Shown here: one piece after another, positions 52,889 through 64,000 of the stretch
How the letters are laid out: the number at the start of each line of letters is the position of its first letter
How positions within the stretch are numbered: position 1 is the stretch's first letter
Assembly: GCF_000765675.1 (NCBI RefSeq)
Contig: NZ_JRPA02000010.1
Span: 1 to 64,000, forward strand
Direction of reading: 5' to 3'
DNA from: Helicobacter sp. MIT 05-5294
GTDB taxonomy: Bacteria > Campylobacterota > Campylobacteria > Campylobacterales > Helicobacteraceae
Length of the DNA stretch: 64,000 nt
The notes under the pieces: model-generated
Database searches by the model: none
What the model saw: only the letters and a program-made list of their open reading frames with translations
Told to the model about the DNA's origin: nothing
Program-made: the position numbers and the translations under genes

Positions 52889-53419
52889 ATGGCATTGTAT
52901 TGGTATGCGATTCAAACATATTTTGGTAGCGAACAAGCTGTAAAGCGTGGCATTGAGAATCTTGTCAAAGAACATCATTTGGAAGAAAGAATCACTGATA
53001 TTGTTGTTCCTACAGAAGATATTATTGAAGTAAAGAATAACAAGAAAAAAATTAGTGAGAGAAGCCTCTATCCGGGATATGTTTTCATCAAAGTAGATTT
53101 GGATACCGCATTGTGGCATACCATTCAATCTTTACCAAAAGTTAGTCGCTTTATCGGTGAGGCAAAAAAACCTACACCTTTAAGTGAAGCAGACATTAAT
53201 CATATTATTGAAAAAGTGCAGAATCGTGCAGCTCCAAAACCAAAAATTATTTTTGAAGCAGGAGAAGTTGTCCGAATCATTGAAGGTCCTTTTGCAAACT
53301 TCACAGGCACGGTAGAAGAATATGATATGGAACACAGAAAGTTAAAACTCAATGTTTCAATTTTTGGTCGCAGCACTCCGATTGAAATACTTTATTCACA
53401 AGTGGAAAAAATAGTTTAA
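52889..53419 (+). CDS. nusG: Transcription termination/antitermination factor NusG
   Basis: Binds the RNA polymerase clamp and Rho or S10. 176 residues from the ATG at 52889 (TAGGA seven bases upstream; the TTG two codons earlier is not needed). The N-terminal NGN domain has WYAIQTYFGSE and SLYPGYVFIKVD; the C-terminal KOW domain has VRIIEGPFANFTGTVEE. Confidence 0.97.
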   Translation: MALYWYAIQTYFGSEQAVKRGIENLVKEHHLEERITDIVVPTEDIIEVKNNKKKISERSLYPGYVFIKVDLDTALWHTIQSLPKVSRFIGEAKKPTPLSEADINHIIEKVQNRAAPKPKIIFEAGEVVRIIEGPFANFTGTVEEYDMEHRKLKLNVSIFGRSTPIEILYSQVEKIV

Positions 53420-53441
53420 CAACTAAAAACAAGGATAAGTT

Positions 53442-53867
53442 ATGGCAAAGAAAATTATTGGCGAACTTAAGCTTCAAATCCCAGCAGGAAAAGCAAATCC
53501 ATCGCCACCAGTTGGTCCAGCATTGGGGCAACGCGGTGTAAATATTATGGAGTTTTGTAAGGCATTTAATGAAAAAACAAAGGATATGGGAAATTTTAAT
53601 ATTCCTGTGATTATCACGGTTTATCAAGATAAAAGTTTCACTTTTATTACAAAAAAGCCCCCTGTTACTGATTTAATCAAAAAAGCAGCAGGAATCCAAA
53701 AAGGTTCAGACAATCCTCTAAAAAACAAAGTAGGGAAGCTTACAAAAGCTCAAGTTTTGGACATTGTTAAAACCAAAATGGACGATTTAAATGCGAATAC
53801 AGAAGAAGCGGCAGTTAAGATTGTCGAGGGAAGTGCTCGAAGTATGGGCATTGAAGTTGTAGATTAA
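53442..53867 (+). CDS. rplK: 50S ribosomal protein L11
   Basis: L11 forms the GTPase-associated centre with L10 and L12. 141 residues, with [20 protein letters not shown] near the start and the C-terminal rRNA-binding domain with [12 protein letters not shown] at the end. Confidence 0.98.
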   Translation: MAKKIIGELKLQIPAGKANPSPPVGPALGQRGVNIMEFCKAFNEKTKDMGNFNIPVIITVYQDKSFTFITKKPPVTDLIKKAAGIQKGSDNPLKNKVGKLTKAQVLDIVKTKMDDLNANTEEAAVKIVEGSARSMGIEVVD

Positions 53868-53891
53868 TAAAGACGCGTTGGAGTATAGAAT

Positions 53892-54596
53892 ATGGCAAAA
53901 AAATTAACAAAAAGAATGCAGAATTTAATCAACAAAGTTGATTGCAAAAAGATATACGATATTACAACCGCTTCTGCAACGGTTAAATCTCTAGCATCTG
54001 CTAAATTTGATGAAACGGTTGAAGTTGCATTGAGTTTAGGGGTTGATCCAAGACATGCAGATCAAATGATTCGTGGTGCAGTTGTATTACCCAATGGAAC
54101 GGGTAAAAGTGTGCGTGTAGCGGTTTTTGCAAAAGGTGCTAAAGCAGACGAGGCAAAAGCAGCGGGTGCTGATGTTGTGGGCGATGATGATTTGGCAGAT
54201 CAAATCAAAAATGGAGACCTTAATTTTGATATGGTAATCGCAACACCAGATATGATGGCACTTGTAGGTAAAGTAGGGAGAATCCTAGGACCTAAAGGAT
54301 TAATGCCAAACCCTAAAACAGGCACCGTTACAATGGAGATTTCCAAAGCAGTAAGCAATGCAAAAAGTGGGCAAGTTAATTATCGTGTGGATAAGAAAGG
54401 TATCGTGCATGCTCCTGTTGGCAAAGCAAGTTTTGATGCTAAAAAGCTTGAAGAAAATATCATCGCTTTAGTGAAAAACATCAACAAGCAAAAACCAGCA
54501 AGTGCTAAAGGTAAGTATATTAAAAATGCGACTTTATCTTTAACTATGAGTCCATCTTTGACACTAGATGCCCAAGAATTAATCGATATGAAATAA
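53892..54596 (+). CDS. rplA: 50S ribosomal protein L1
   Basis: The L1-stalk protein involved in release of E-site tRNA. 234 residues with the two-domain layout and the signature around [18 protein letters not shown]. It follows rplK after 24 bp. Confidence 0.98.
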   Translation: MAKKLTKRMQNLINKVDCKKIYDITTASATVKSLASAKFDETVEVALSLGVDPRHADQMIRGAVVLPNGTGKSVRVAVFAKGAKADEAKAAGADVVGDDDLADQIKNGDLNFDMVIATPDMMALVGKVGRILGPKGLMPNPKTGTVTMEISKAVSNAKSGQVNYRVDKKGIVHAPVGKASFDAKKLEENIIALVKNINKQKPASAKGKYIKNATLSLTMSPSLTLDAQELIDMK

Positions 54597-54688
54597 TTTA
54601 TTCTTGTTTTTATCTTAGACTGATGACTATGGGGGCGAATGCTTAAAAATTACCCTATATAAGTCTTTCGTCTGAAAGGAGGTTGAAA
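54597..54688 (+). promoter_or_regulatory. Possible L10 autoregulatory leader
   Basis: A 92-bp gap before rplJ containing GATGACTATGGGGGCGAATG and a TCTTTCGTCTGAAAGG segment that can fold. In many bacteria the L10-(L12)4 complex binds a leader at this position to repress rplJL. The fold is not proven here. Confidence 0.35.
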
Positions 54689-55171
54689 ATGACAAAAGCA
54701 GAAAAGACTGCTCTAATTGAGAATCTTACCGCCGAATTTAAGGCGTCTAATGCGATTGCGGTTTGCGATTATAAAGGCTTGACCGTTAAGCAATTGGAAT
54801 CTTTAAGGGCTAATGCAAGAGGACAAAGTGTTAAGGTTCAAGTAATTAAAAACACACTTGCGTTAATTGCGCTTAAAAATTTTGGTGTTGAGGGATTAGA
54901 GTTAAAAGAGAATAACATTTTTGTTTGGGGCGAAGATCAAATTTCACTAGCAAAAACAATTTGTAAATTCTCAGATTCTGTGGGTGGTAAGCTTGTGGTG
55001 AAATCAGGCTACTTTGAAGGTCAAGTTGTAGATGCAAAACACATTGAAGCTGTTTCAAAACTGCCTTCCAGAGAAGAACTCATTGGTATGTTGTTGTCCG
55101 TTTGGACTGCTCCTGCTCGTTACTTTGTTACAGGGTTGGATAATTTACGCAAACAAAAAGAAGCGCAATAA
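54689..55171 (+). CDS. rplJ: 50S ribosomal protein L10
   Basis: The base of the L12 stalk. 160 residues from the ATG at 54689, which has a strong AAAGGAGG; a TTG two codons earlier overlaps that site and is rejected. Landmarks: [17 protein letters not shown] and [11 protein letters not shown]; the C-terminal helix that binds L12 dimers is at the end. Confidence 0.97.
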   Translation: MTKAEKTALIENLTAEFKASNAIAVCDYKGLTVKQLESLRANARGQSVKVQVIKNTLALIALKNFGVEGLELKENNIFVWGEDQISLAKTICKFSDSVGGKLVVKSGYFEGQVVDAKHIEAVSKLPSREELIGMLLSVWTAPARYFVTGLDNLRKQKEAQ

Positions 55172-55188
55172 AATTTTAGGAGAAAATT

Positions 55189-64000
<8,812 letters not shown>

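Overview
The window looks like the chromosome of a Helicobacter (Campylobacterota) that is not H. pylori, probably close to the enterohepatic H. pullorum / H. canadensis group. The signs are: rpoB and rpoC form one open reading frame, a hallmark of Helicobacter and Wolinella; the tRNA-tuf-rpmG-trnW-secE-nusG-rplKAJL-rpoBC block has the order usual for the group; an orphan PglB oligosaccharyltransferase is present; de novo purine genes (purC, purS, purQ) are present, which H. pylori lacks; promoters are AT-rich extended -10 boxes without a clear -35; and several long homopolymeric G tracts occur. The species is an inference.

Layout. 1-8.0 kb: the 3' part of an unknown gene, a ComEA-like protein, a decayed secreted-protein gene, rplM-rpsI, then pglB, asnB and a ThiF/MoeB-type gene. 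8.0-11.5 kb: an accessory stretch with a mobile-like repeat, a small gene whose promoter carries G15, a MidA-type and a PmtA-type methyltransferase, a zone of gene remnants and the intact paralogue of the decayed secreted protein. 11.9-25.2 kb: two dense leftward clusters. One is DEAD-box helicase-dapC-murC-small membrane protein-mutS2; the other is ctpA-purC-purS-purQ-SH3 protein-plsC-cold-shock/coiled-coil protein. 25.6-33.7 kb: mnmG, a chemoreceptor and the pstSCAB phosphate importer. 34-37.4 kb: a cation-efflux-like protein and a rightward flagellar cluster cheX-like-fliN-fliO-tonB.

37.4-45.1 kb is a surface-glycan island of six genes in two opposed blocks (three leftward, three rightward). 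Three genes carry G10-G11 tracts inside the reading frame and one carries an (AT)8 tract. All are in frame in this sequence. One G11 tract sits exactly between a glycosyltransferase domain and a methyltransferase domain of a single protein, so slippage would switch between a fused enzyme and a truncated one. Between the two blocks lies a roughly 100-bp scar of the tonB gene that flanks the island, a footprint of past duplication and deletion. 45.2-50.2 kb holds rny, a 5-formyl-THF cyclo-ligase, a membrane protein and a TonB-dependent receptor. 50.6-64 kb is the translation/transcription block, and rpoBC runs off the right edge.

Other recurring structure: intergenic MITE-like elements of about 160-210 bp with GTCATTGCGAG inverted ends, some sharing an internal module, occur at least three times plus fragments. 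I see no CRISPR array, insertion-sequence transposase or prophage. The best candidate for a less-described system is the phase-variable glycan island with its in-frame domain-linking poly-G tract; next is the G15 tract lying directly against a -10 box at 8.8 kb.
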